From positions 1 through 5,652 of the forward strand of contig CAXTJU010000163.1 of NCBI GenBank assembly GCA_964244655.1: DNA of 5,652 nt. Reading direction: 5' to 3'. The DNA comes from LMUY01 sp964244655. GTDB lineage: Bacteria > Pseudomonadota > Alphaproteobacteria > Acetobacterales > Acetobacteraceae. The notes beneath the pieces were generated by a model. The model made no database searches, was not told where the DNA came from, and was given only the letters and a program-made list of their open reading frames with translations. Positions 1 through 5,467 of the stretch are shown in pieces. The stretch's first letter is position 1. Every line of letters begins with the position of its first letter. A program made the translations under genes and the position numbers.

Positions 1-645
1 CGCCGCCACCAGAAGCTGCTGGAGGAGGCCGGCTCCCCGGCGCTGACCGCCGCGGCGCGCGACGCGCTGGGCGCCACCGTCACCGCCGGGCTGGCCAAGC
101 TGGGCTACCGCAACGCCGGCACCCTGGAGTTCCTCTACCAGGACGGCCAGTTCGCCTTCATCGAGATGAACACCCGCCTTCAGGTGGAGCACCCGGTGAC
201 GGAGATGGTCACCGGCATCGACTTGGTGCGCGAGCAGCTGCGCGTGGCCGCCGGCGAGCCGCTCGGCTACGGCCAGGCGGACATCCGGTTCAGCGGCCAC
301 GCGATCGAGGCGCGGGTGACGGCGGAGGACCCGGACACCTTTGCGCCGTCGCCGGGCCGGGTGGACGTGTTCCACGCGCCGGGCGGCCTGGGGGTGCGGG
401 TGGACTCTGCGCTGTACGCCGGCTGCGTGGTGCCGCCGCACTACGACAGCATGGTGGCCAAGCTGATCGTCCACGCACCCGACCGCCCCGCCGCCCTGGC
501 CCGGCTGCGCCGCGCGCTGGAGGAGTTCGCGGTGGTAGGCATCAAGACCACCCTGCCGCTGCACCAGCGCATCGCCGCCGACCCGGCGTTCAACGCCGGC
601 GAATACGACATCCACTGGCTGGAGCGCTTCGTCGCCCATGGCTGA
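1..645 (+). CDS. accC: Acetyl-CoA carboxylase, biotin carboxylase subunit AccC (C-terminal part, 5' end outside window)
   Basis: AccC carboxylates biotin on the carrier protein AccB, using ATP and bicarbonate. This is the first half-reaction of malonyl-CoA synthesis for fatty acids, in the cytoplasm. The reading frame is open from base 1 and gives 214 residues before TGA at 643-645. It aligns without gaps to E. coli AccC from about residue 234 through the active-site region. Window residues H3 and K5 (RRHQK) match H236 and K238, E43 matches E276, E55/N57/R59 (FIEMNTR) match E288/N290/R292, and R105 matches R338. The biotin-carboxylase C-terminal domain follows (EDPDTFAPSPG, then PPHYDSMVAKL). 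The protein ends near the usual C-terminus of the roughly 450-residue family. The N-terminal and most of the ATP-grasp domains lie upstream, where accB is the usual neighbour (not visible). Nothing looks broken. Propionyl- or pyruvate-carboxylase alpha subunits share this core but continue much further, so the stop here supports stand-alone AccC. Confidence 0.95.
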   Translation, partial: RRHQKLLEEAGSPALTAAARDALGATVTAGLAKLGYRNAGTLEFLYQDGQFAFIEMNTRLQVEHPVTEMVTGIDLVREQLRVAAGEPLGYGQADIRFSGHAIEARVTAEDPDTFAPSPGRVDVFHAPGGLGVRVDSALYAGCVVPPHYDSMVAKLIVHAPDRPAALARLRRALEEFAVVGIKTTLPLHQRIAADPAFNAGEYDIHWLERFVAHG

Positions 646-660
646 GCGGCCATCCTTTTC

Positions 661-716
661 CCGCCCCTGCCCGCGGGGCAGGGCGGCCCCGCGGCGCGGC
701 CGGTCAGGCGACCGGC
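661..716. terminator. GC-rich hairpins between the convergent accC and response-regulator genes (possible terminator)
   Basis: Two inverted repeats sit between and over the ends of the convergent genes. The first pairs 661-672 with 676-686: an 11-bp stem with one bulged C and a 3-nt loop. The second is a perfect 7-bp stem, 699-705 with 710-716, around a 4-nt loop, and covers the stop codon of the minus-strand regulator. Neither is followed by a T-run in either direction, so they are not textbook Rho-independent terminators. Their place between convergent genes suggests transcript ends or 3'-end stabilisation. Such stems also arise easily by chance in DNA this rich in G and C. Confidence 0.35.
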
Positions 717-1420
717 GGCACCCCTTGCGGGTCGAGCCGATAGCCGCCGCCCTCCGTCACCAGCAGCCGCGCGTTGCCCGGGTCGGGCTCGATCTTCTGC
801 CGCAACCGGTAGATGTGCGTCTCCAGCGTGTGGGTGGTAACGGCGGCGTTGTAGCCCCACACCTCGTTCAGCAGCACTTGGCGCGCCACCGGCTTGGTGC
901 CGGCGCGATACAGGAACTTCAGGATCGCAGCCTCCTTCTCGGTCAGCCGGATGCGGCGGTTCTTCACCGGCTCCTGCAGCAGCTTGGCCGAGGGGCGGAA
1001 GGTGTACGGCCCAATGGTGAAGACCGCGTCCTCGCTGTTCTCGAAGATGCGCAGCTGGGCGCGCAGCCGGGCCAGCAGCTCGGCCAGCCGGAACGGCTTG
1101 GCGATGTAGTCGTTGGCGCCCGAGTCCAGGCCGCGCACCACGTCCGCCTCGTCATCCGAGCCGGTCAGCATGATGATCGGCATCCGCATGCCCTGGCGGC
1201 GCAGGCTGGCGCACAGATCCCGCCCGTCCCCGTCCGGCAGGCCCACGTCCAGGATCACCGCGTCGAAGCGGGAGTCCTTGGCCGTTACCTTGCCTTCCGC
1301 CTCGCCGATGGAGCCGGCTTCATCCGCGGAGAACTCCCCGTCGAACTGCAGTTGCTCCACCAGGGTCTCGCGAAGCGACAGGTCGTCGTCCACGATCAGG
1401 ATAGGGCGCTCGCCCGCCAT
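704..1420 (-). CDS. OmpR-family response regulator (receiver + winged-helix DNA-binding domain)
   Basis: This is a 238-residue two-component response regulator, expected to bind DNA after phosphorylation by a histidine kinase. The receiver domain covers about residues 5-125. It has the acidic pocket D11-D12-D13, phospho-acceptor D58 (VILDVGLPDGDG), switch threonine T86 (IIMLTGSDD) and conserved lysine K108 (YIAKPF). The C-terminal OmpR/PhoB winged helix covers about 135-230, with the recognition-helix region around THTLETHIYRLRQKIE and the wing ending in EGGGYRL. The ATG at 1418-1420 is chosen because AAGGA lies 8 nt upstream and the receiver fold begins immediately. Length is normal for the family. 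No histidine kinase gene lies beside it, so its partner and target genes cannot be named. It is convergent with accC and divergent from ribA. The subfamily (PhoB, ChvI, PetR and so on) cannot be fixed by eye. Confidence 0.95.
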   Translation of the reverse strand: MAGERPILIVDDDLSLRETLVEQLQFDGEFSADEAGSIGEAEGKVTAKDSRFDAVILDVGLPDGDGRDLCASLRRQGMRMPIIMLTGSDDEADVVRGLDSGANDYIAKPFRLAELLARLRAQLRIFENSEDAVFTIGPYTFRPSAKLLQEPVKNRRIRLTEKEAAILKFLYRAGTKPVARQVLLNEVWGYNAAVTTHTLETHIYRLRQKIEPDPGNARLLVTEGGGYRLDPQGVPPVA

Positions 1421-1446
1421 CAGCGAAATCCTTCATTCATGACCAT
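1420..1446 (-). other. Possible leader mini-ORF overlapping the response-regulator start
   Basis: On the minus strand an 8-codon frame (MVMNEGFR; a second in-frame ATG at 1440 would give MNEGFR) ends in a TGA whose last base is the first base of the regulator ATG (TGATG). A purine-rich GAGGGA lies just upstream of the first ATG. The layout would allow terminating ribosomes to restart on the regulator. The regulator has its own good Shine-Dalgarno within this frame, and an ORF this short is easily random, so confidence is low. Confidence 0.2.
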
Positions 1447-1698
1447 CAATCCCTCGGGCCATGCCGTGGCGGCCGGAGATCGCCCCGCCCGCTGCAAGGC
1501 TCCATCGCCTAACCAACATCTCGTGACACTGTTCGGTTCGACATCACAACGCGATGACCGGTCCGGCGAGCGGCACAGGACTCGCGCCAGCGCCACACAT
1601 TTCCGTGATGATGGGGGCCGTGCCATGGCGGCATCGCCCATATCGCGGCCGGACGCCCGCCACCGGGCGACCGACCGCAGCCCCGAACCTGGTTGAGC
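1421..1698. other. Divergent intergenic region between the response regulator and ribA; no gene recognised
   Basis: This stretch of about 278 bp should contain the promoters of both the minus-strand regulator and the plus-strand ribA. It is somewhat less GC-rich around 1501-1560 than its flanks. I see no convincing -35/-10 pair for either gene and no tRNA or riboswitch architecture; in particular I see no FMN (RFN) element ahead of ribA. Long open frames cross it on both strands, but they are continuations of frames antisense to or shadowing the neighbouring genes and have no recognisable domain. Confidence 0.5.
1429..1433 (-). promoter_or_regulatory. Shine-Dalgarno of the response regulator
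   Basis: On the minus strand AAGGA stands 8 nt before the ATG at 1420. It is the clearest ribosome-binding site around this gene and supports the start chosen. It lies inside a mini-ORF that ends on the same ATG. Confidence 0.7.
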
Positions 1699-2769
1699 AT
1701 GCCGGACCATCCCACCCCCGTCCTGACCTCCACGCAGCGGCTGCAAGCCGTCGAAGCCGCGGCGGCCGCCCTGCGCCGGGGCATGCCCGCCGTGCTCGCC
1801 GCCGCCGTCCCGCTGGCCGTGGTCGCGGTCGAGACCCTGGACGGGGCAGGCCGCGCCGCCCTGGCCCGCATGGCTCCGGGCCCGGCCACGCTGCTGCTCG
1901 CCCCGTCGCGCGCCGCCGCCCTGCTGGGCGGTTCGCCCGCCGGCATCGCGGCCTTCGCGGCGGACGGGCTGAGCCTCGACGCGTTGCGCGCCCTGGCGGA
2001 CCCGACCTTCGGCCCCGCGCCGTTGCCCCCGCCGCCCGCGGCGCTGCCGGAGGGTGCCGAGGCGGCTTTGGCGCTGGCCGTGCTCGCCCGGCTGCTGCCG
2101 GCGGTGCTGGCCGCCGCCGCCCCGGGCCGCATCGGCGTGGCGCCGGCCGACGTGCTGGGCCACGCCGCCCTCAGCGCCGCCGCCGTGGTCAAGGTCAGCG
2201 AGGCGGCCGTGCCGCTGGAGGACGTGGCCGACGCCCGCGTGGTCGCCTTCCGCGCGCCGGGCACCGGCACCGACCAATATGCCATCCTGATCGGCCGGCC
2301 GGAGCAGGCTGCGGCCCCCCTGGTGCGCATCCACTCCGAATGCTTCACCGGCGACCTGCTGGGCAGCCTGCGCTGCGATTGCGGGCCGCAGCTGCGCGGG
2401 GCGATCCGGCGCATGGCGGCCGAGGGCGCGGGCGCGCTGCTCTACCTGGCGCAGGAGGGGCGCGGCATCGGCCTGCCCAACAAGCTGCGCGCCTACGCCT
2501 TGCAGGACCGCGGCCTGGACACGCTGGACGCCAACCGCGCGCTCGGCTTCGCGGCCGACGAGCGGGACTTCCTGGTCGCCGCCGCCATGCTGCGCCAACT
2601 GGGGCTGACCCGGGTCCGCCTGCTGACCAACAACCCCGAGAAGCTGGCCGCCCTGGCCGCCCACGGCATCGACGTGGCCGGTCGGGAAAGCCTGCTGTTC
2701 GCCGCCAACGGGGTGAACGACCGCTACCTGCAAACCAAGGCGGCCCGGTTCGGCCACCTGCCGGAATGA
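1699..2769 (+). CDS. ribA: GTP cyclohydrolase II with N-terminal RibB-like degenerate extension
   Basis: RibA converts GTP to 2,5-diamino-6-ribosylamino-4(3H)-pyrimidinone 5'-phosphate, formate and pyrophosphate, the first committed step of riboflavin synthesis. The C-terminal half matches E. coli RibA. It has the zinc ligands in HSECFTGDLLGSLRCDC (the three Cys of C54/C65/C67), the GTP-binding QEGRGIGLPNKLRAYALQD segment with the catalytic Tyr, and ADERDF with the Asp/Arg pair (D126/R128 in E. coli). The end, LLTNNPEKL then YLQTKAARFGHL, is typical. The protein is about 356 residues, against 196 in E. coli. The roughly 170 extra N-terminal residues are Ala/Leu-rich and in part resemble the DHBP-synthase (RibB) fold without its acidic active-site motif. 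ATG at 1699 is preferred. An in-frame TTG at 1693 would add two residues, and neither start has a strong Shine-Dalgarno. The YkuD gene follows 16 nt after the stop, probably in the same operon. Confidence 0.95.
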   Translation: MPDHPTPVLTSTQRLQAVEAAAAALRRGMPAVLAAAVPLAVVAVETLDGAGRAALARMAPGPATLLLAPSRAAALLGGSPAGIAAFAADGLSLDALRALADPTFGPAPLPPPPAALPEGAEAALALAVLARLLPAVLAAAAPGRIGVAPADVLGHAALSAAAVVKVSEAAVPLEDVADARVVAFRAPGTGTDQYAILIGRPEQAAAPLVRIHSECFTGDLLGSLRCDCGPQLRGAIRRMAAEGAGALLYLAQEGRGIGLPNKLRAYALQDRGLDTLDANRALGFAADERDFLVAAAMLRQLGLTRVRLLTNNPEKLAALAAHGIDVAGRESLLFAANGVNDRYLQTKAARFGHLPE

Positions 2770-2785
2770 CGGGCGGGCAGGGCTG

Positions 2786-3280
2786 ATGGAGGCGGTGGTC
2801 TCGGACGGCTTCATCCGGCTCGGCGGCGCGCAGTGGCGCTGCTGCCTGGGGCGGGCCGGCGTGCGGCTGCACAAGCAGGAGGGCGACGAGGCCACCCCCG
2901 CCGGGCTGCTGCCGCTCCGCCGGGTGCTGTTCCGCGCCGACCGCGGCGCCGCCCCGCGCACCGCCGTGCCGATCGAGCCCATCGGCCGCGCCGACGGCTG
3001 GTGCGACGACCCCGCCGACCCGGCGTACAACCGCCCGGTGCAAATCCCCCATGCCGGCCGGCACGAGGCGCTGTGGCGTCCAGACGGCCTGTACGACCTG
3101 GTGGGCGTGCTTGGCTGGAACGACGCGCCGGTCCGGCGTGGCGGCGGCTCCGCCATCTTCCTGCACGTGGCCCGGCCGGACTACGCCACCACCGCCGGGT
3201 GCATCGCGCTGGCGCTGCCGGACCTGCGCGCCCTGCTGGCCGCCGGCCTCAGCGCCGTGCGGGTGCCGGATCCCGGCTGA
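2786..3280 (+). CDS. YkuD-family L,D-transpeptidase catalytic-domain protein
   Basis: This 164-residue protein consists almost entirely of a YkuD domain (ErfK/YbiS/YcfS/YnhG group). The family forms 3-3 peptidoglycan cross-links or attaches proteins to the wall through a cysteine thiol. Visible motifs are HKQEGDEATPAG near residues 29-40, a segment GWCDDPADPAYNRPV near 71-85, and the catalytic region IFLHVARPDYATTAGCIAL with H127 and the likely nucleophile C139. The last motif reads TAGC rather than the classic SHGC, a form I recall from many short proteobacterial YkuD proteins. The ATG at 2786 follows the ribA stop by 16 nt with only a weak purine stretch (GGGCAGGG), so co-transcription with ribA is likely. 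No signal peptide or membrane segment is evident, which is odd for an enzyme of the periplasm. The 3' end overlaps the convergent DUF971 gene by 32 nt. Substrate and location are unproven. Confidence 0.85.
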   Translation: MEAVVSDGFIRLGGAQWRCCLGRAGVRLHKQEGDEATPAGLLPLRRVLFRADRGAAPRTAVPIEPIGRADGWCDDPADPAYNRPVQIPHAGRHEALWRPDGLYDLVGVLGWNDAPVRRGGGSAIFLHVARPDYATTAGCIALALPDLRALLAAGLSAVRVPDPG

Positions 3281-3623
3281 GCCCCTTGGCTTGCAGCTCG
3301 GCCAGGTAGGCCTGCCAGCGCGCCTCCTGCTGCTCGCCGAGTTCCAGCAGGTAGGGCCAGGTGAAGATCCCCGTGTCGTGGCCGTCGTCGAAGGCGATGC
3401 GGATGGCGTAGTGCCCGATCGGCTCCACCATGCGGAGCCCCACCTCCCGCTTGCCCGGCACCGTCACGCGCTCGGCGGCGGAGTGGCCCTGCACCTCCGC
3501 GCTGGGGCTCAGCACGCGCAGGTACTCCGCCGGGTAGCTGAACTGCACCCCTCCGGCGAAGTCCACCTCCAGGCGACGGGACGCGCGGCGGACCCTGATC
3601 TCGGTGGGGGCCGATTCTGTCAA
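3249..3623 (-). CDS. DUF971 / gamma-butyrobetaine hydroxylase-like N-terminal domain protein
   Basis: This 124-residue protein is a single GBBH-like N-terminal (DUF971) domain, a small fold found at the N-terminus of gamma-butyrobetaine hydroxylase and alone in many bacteria. The family signature is clear: YPAEYLRVLSPSAEVQGH (about 30-47) and VGLRMVEPIGHYAIRIAFDDGH (about 61-82), followed by DTGIFTWPYL (83-92). The C-terminal tail is Arg/Ala-rich. It has no cysteine, so a Cys-based metal site is not possible here. The apparent start is TTG at 3623-3621, overlapping the stop of the upstream Trm112-like gene in a TTGA junction. No strong Shine-Dalgarno is visible, so expression probably depends on coupling. 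It is the last gene of the four-gene minus-strand cluster. No enzymatic role can be assigned; bacterial DUF971 proteins are sometimes linked to Mrp/ApbC-type Fe-S carriers, but none is in this window. Confidence 0.88.
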   Translation of the reverse strand: MTESAPTEIRVRRASRRLEVDFAGGVQFSYPAEYLRVLSPSAEVQGHSAAERVTVPGKREVGLRMVEPIGHYAIRIAFDDGHDTGIFTWPYLLELGEQQEARWQAYLAELQAKGLSRDPAPARR

Positions 3624-3820
3624 TCCAAAGCCCGGGCTTCGTCCGGCAGCATAATGGGAATGCCGTCCCGCACTGGATAGGCCAACCCGGCGGCGCGGCT
3701 GACCAGCTCGCCCGCCGCCCGGTCATACATCAGCGGGCCCTTGGTCACCGGGCACACCAGGATTTCCAGCAGGCGAGGGTCGATCTCGACCGGTGCTGGC
3801 GTCGCCTCGGCGTCGCTCAA
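3620..3820 (-). CDS. Trm112/YcaR-like (UPF0434) small protein
   Basis: This 66-residue protein belongs to the Trm112-like family (YcaR/UPF0434). The core DPRLLEILVCPVTKGPLMYDR (about 14-34) followed by LVSRAAGLAYPVRDGIPIML (39-58) and DEAR is diagnostic. In eukaryotes and archaea, Trm112 is a zinc-binding partner that stabilises methyltransferases; the role of the short bacterial forms is much less clear. Only one cysteine (C23) is present: the second Cys of the CPxC motif seen in E. coli YcaR is Thr here, so a classical four-Cys zinc site is absent. The start is TTG at 3820-3818, sharing four bases with the TGA of the upstream Lon-N gene. The stop in turn shares four bases with the TTG of the DUF971 gene. 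Both junctions point to translational coupling within one operon. Confidence 0.9.
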   Translation of the reverse strand: MSDAEATPAPVEIDPRLLEILVCPVTKGPLMYDRAAGELVSRAAGLAYPVRDGIPIMLPDEARALD

Positions 3821-4491
3821 CTGAGGGGCCGCCCCTCGCCCTGCTGGCCCGGGTGCGCGCCCATCCGCAGCAGCGTCGTCAACGTCGCGGCGCGGGCGAA
3901 GGTGTCATCCGCCTCCAACAGCGCCTGCCGCTCCACCGGGTCGAACGGGCAGACCATGCTGAGCGTGGTGACCAACTCGTCGTCCATCATCTCGTCGATG
4001 GCCTCCCAGTTCGCGTCGAAGCCGTTGGCGGTGAAGTAGGCGCGCAGGGCGGTCAGCAGGGCCACGCGCTCCGGCAGGTGGTCCGGTGGCGGGTCCAGGT
4101 CAGCCAGGAAGCGCGAGTAGTCGGCCGCGACCCGGCGGTAGCCCCGGCGCATCTCCAGCTCCGCCTTCACCTCGAACCGGGTCACGCCGGACAGCGCGAT
4201 GAGGTAGCGGCCATCGTCCGTCTCGCTGAAGGAGGACAGCCGCCCGGCGCAGCCGACGCCGAACAGGGCGGGGGCGCCGTCCACCCCGGGCGCGCCGCCA
4301 TCCGGCTGGATCATGCCGATCATGCGGTGGTCGGCCAGCGCGTCCTCCACCATGGCCTTGTAGCGCGGCTCGAAGATGTTGAGCGGCAGCTTGCCGTGGG
4401 GCAGCAGCAGGGCACCGGAGAGCGGGAACACCGGCAGTGTCCCCGGCCGTCCGCCCGGACCCCCGCCTGGCCCTGGAAGCGACCCGTCCAC
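3817..4491 (-). CDS. Stand-alone Lon N-terminal (LON substrate-binding) domain protein
   Basis: This 224-residue protein has the Lon protease N-terminal substrate-binding domain but no AAA+ or protease domain. After a Gly/Pro-rich leader (about residues 3-17), LPVFPLSGALLLPHGKLPLNIFEPRY fits the start of the domain, followed by MVEDAL and IGMIQP. GVGCAGRLSSFSETDDGRYLIALSGVTRFEV lies near 78-108, and the helical end carries MVCPFDPVERQALLEA (179-194). Length is typical of the free-standing family. The start is taken as GTG at 4491-4489, two bases after the TGA of the CnoX-like gene. The same frame stays open further upstream, but that stretch is antisense-like, Gly/Arg/Ala-rich shadow sequence inside the cnoX gene. 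No Shine-Dalgarno is clear, so coupling to cnoX is likely. The role is presumably protein binding in quality control, inferred from the domain; no partner is proven. Confidence 0.92.
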   Translation of the reverse strand: MDGSLPGPGGGPGGRPGTLPVFPLSGALLLPHGKLPLNIFEPRYKAMVEDALADHRMIGMIQPDGGAPGVDGAPALFGVGCAGRLSSFSETDDGRYLIALSGVTRFEVKAELEMRRGYRRVAADYSRFLADLDPPPDHLPERVALLTALRAYFTANGFDANWEAIDEMMDDELVTTLSMVCPFDPVERQALLEADDTFARAATLTTLLRMGAHPGQQGEGRPLS

Positions 4492-4493
4492 GG

Positions 4494-5426
4494 TCAGCTG
4501 AACAGCATGGCCGACAGCTTGCGCCGTGCGGCCAGCGTCGCCGGGTCCACATGGCCCCAGGCCTCGAAGAACTTGAGCAGCTGCAGGCGGGCGGCGTCCT
4601 CGTTCCAGCTGCGGTCCCGCCGCACGATGTCCAGCAGCGCGGCAGCCGCCTGCTCCCGCTCGCCGACGGCATTCAGCGCGGTCGCCAGCTCGTACTGAGC
4701 CTCGTTGTCCGCCGGATTGGCCGCGACCCGGCGTTGCAGCGCGGTCAGCCCCGCCGCGGCGTCCCGCCCCTCCTCGAACAGCGCCAGGGCGCTGCGGGCG
4801 CCCGCCACGTCGGCGTGCGCGGCGATCTTGGCCGGCACCCGCGCCAGGGCCTCGTGCGCCTGCTCCGGCTGGTCGAGCGCCACGAGGGCGCGCACCAGCC
4901 CGCCCCAGGCCGCCGGGTTCTCCGGCTCGGTTTCCAGCACGGCGCTGAACAGCTCGCCGGCTTCCTGCGGCTGCCCGTCCTCCAGCGCGGCCTGCGCCTC
5001 CGCCAGCAACTCCGCCGCCGGCATGGCGCCACCGGCCAGCTTGAGCAGCTGCTCCACGAAGCGCTTGACCTCGCTTTCCGGCAGCGCGCCCTGGAACACG
5101 TCGGCGATCTGGCCCTGCCAGAACGCGGCGACCGTCGGGATGGACTGCATGGGCAGCCCGATACGGGCCAGCTGCTCCACCAGGGCGCGGTTCTTGTCCA
5201 CATCGACCTTGACGAGGCGCACCCGCCCGGCCGCCGCCGTCACCACCCGCTCCAGCGTGGGGGTCAGCTGCTTGCACGGGCCGCACCAGGTCGCCCAGAA
5301 ATCCACCAGCACGGGGACGGTGCGCGACGCTTCGATGACGTCGCGCACGAAGGTGGTCTGGTCGGCATCCATGATGCTTGCCGCGGCTTGGGCGCCTTGC
5401 GCCGGTTGGCCGATGATCGAGTCCAT
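4494..5426 (-). CDS. cnoX: CnoX/YbbN-like thioredoxin with TPR-like C-terminal region
   Basis: This 310-residue cytoplasmic protein has a thioredoxin domain (about 22-130) and a helical TPR-like region (about 135-310), the architecture of CnoX (YbbN), a chaperedoxin that binds unfolding proteins under oxidative stress. The active site is intact, WCGPC (W47, C48, C51), with the cis-proline at P97 (SIPTVAAF). E. coli CnoX lacks this redox-active motif, while the Caulobacter protein is reported to keep it, so this version should be able to reduce disulfides. TPR-like helices are visible in LAEAQAALEDGQPQEAGELF, PAAWGGLVRALVALDQPEQA and EAQYELATALNAVGEREQA. ATG at 5426 is supported by AGGA 8 nt upstream. 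It is the first gene of the minus-strand cluster; the Lon-N gene starts two bases after its stop. A promoter is proposed in the spacer shared with the divergent tRNA-Gly gene. Confidence 0.93.
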   Translation of the reverse strand: MDSIIGQPAQGAQAAASIMDADQTTFVRDVIEASRTVPVLVDFWATWCGPCKQLTPTLERVVTAAAGRVRLVKVDVDKNRALVEQLARIGLPMQSIPTVAAFWQGQIADVFQGALPESEVKRFVEQLLKLAGGAMPAAELLAEAQAALEDGQPQEAGELFSAVLETEPENPAAWGGLVRALVALDQPEQAHEALARVPAKIAAHADVAGARSALALFEEGRDAAAGLTALQRRVAANPADNEAQYELATALNAVGEREQAAAALLDIVRRDRSWNEDAARLQLLKFFEAWGHVDPATLAARRKLSAMLFS

Positions 5427-5434
5427 GCCTGCTT

Positions 5435-5438
5435 TCCT
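5435..5438 (-). promoter_or_regulatory. Shine-Dalgarno of the cnoX-like gene
   Basis: The minus strand reads AAAGGA, with the AGGA core 8 nt before the ATG at 5426. This fixes the start and is the only strong ribosome-binding site I can see in the four-gene cluster. Confidence 0.7.
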
Positions 5439-5467
5439 TTGCGGCGGCTCACGGCCGTCGCCAGTTG

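Noticed and set aside
1523..1547. GTGA...TCAC dyad and a tandem GTTCG repeat in the ribA upstream region
   Set aside because: The dyad arms are only 4 bp with a 17-nt spacer, and the repeat is two adjacent 5-mers; both are expected by chance and no partner site was seen.
638..1696. Plus-strand frame of 352 codons opposite the response regulator
   Set aside because: It covers a complete OmpR-type regulator on the other strand and has shadow composition with no family motif.
1421..1698. Possible FMN (RFN) riboswitch ahead of ribA
   Set aside because: I could not find the conserved multi-stem core of the RFN element, and the region has no obvious downstream terminator or Shine-Dalgarno sequestering hairpin.
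1420..3156. Open frame of 578 codons on the minus strand, opposite ribA and the YkuD gene
   Set aside because: It is antisense to two clear protein families, has low-complexity Gly/Arg/Ala/Gln composition and shows no domain. High GC removes stop codons from such frames.
4441..4488. Gly/Pro-rich GC tract at the start of the Lon-N gene as a possible repeat element
   Set aside because: It is an irregular run of Gly and Pro codons forming the protein's N-terminal leader, with no fixed repeat unit.
4489..5286. Upstream extension of the Lon-N frame through the cnoX gene (would make a 489-residue protein)
   Set aside because: The extra part is Gly/Arg/Ala-rich shadow sequence within the real cnoX frame on the same strand. 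The Lon domain begins only after the GTG at 4491, and the resulting 224 residues fit the family.
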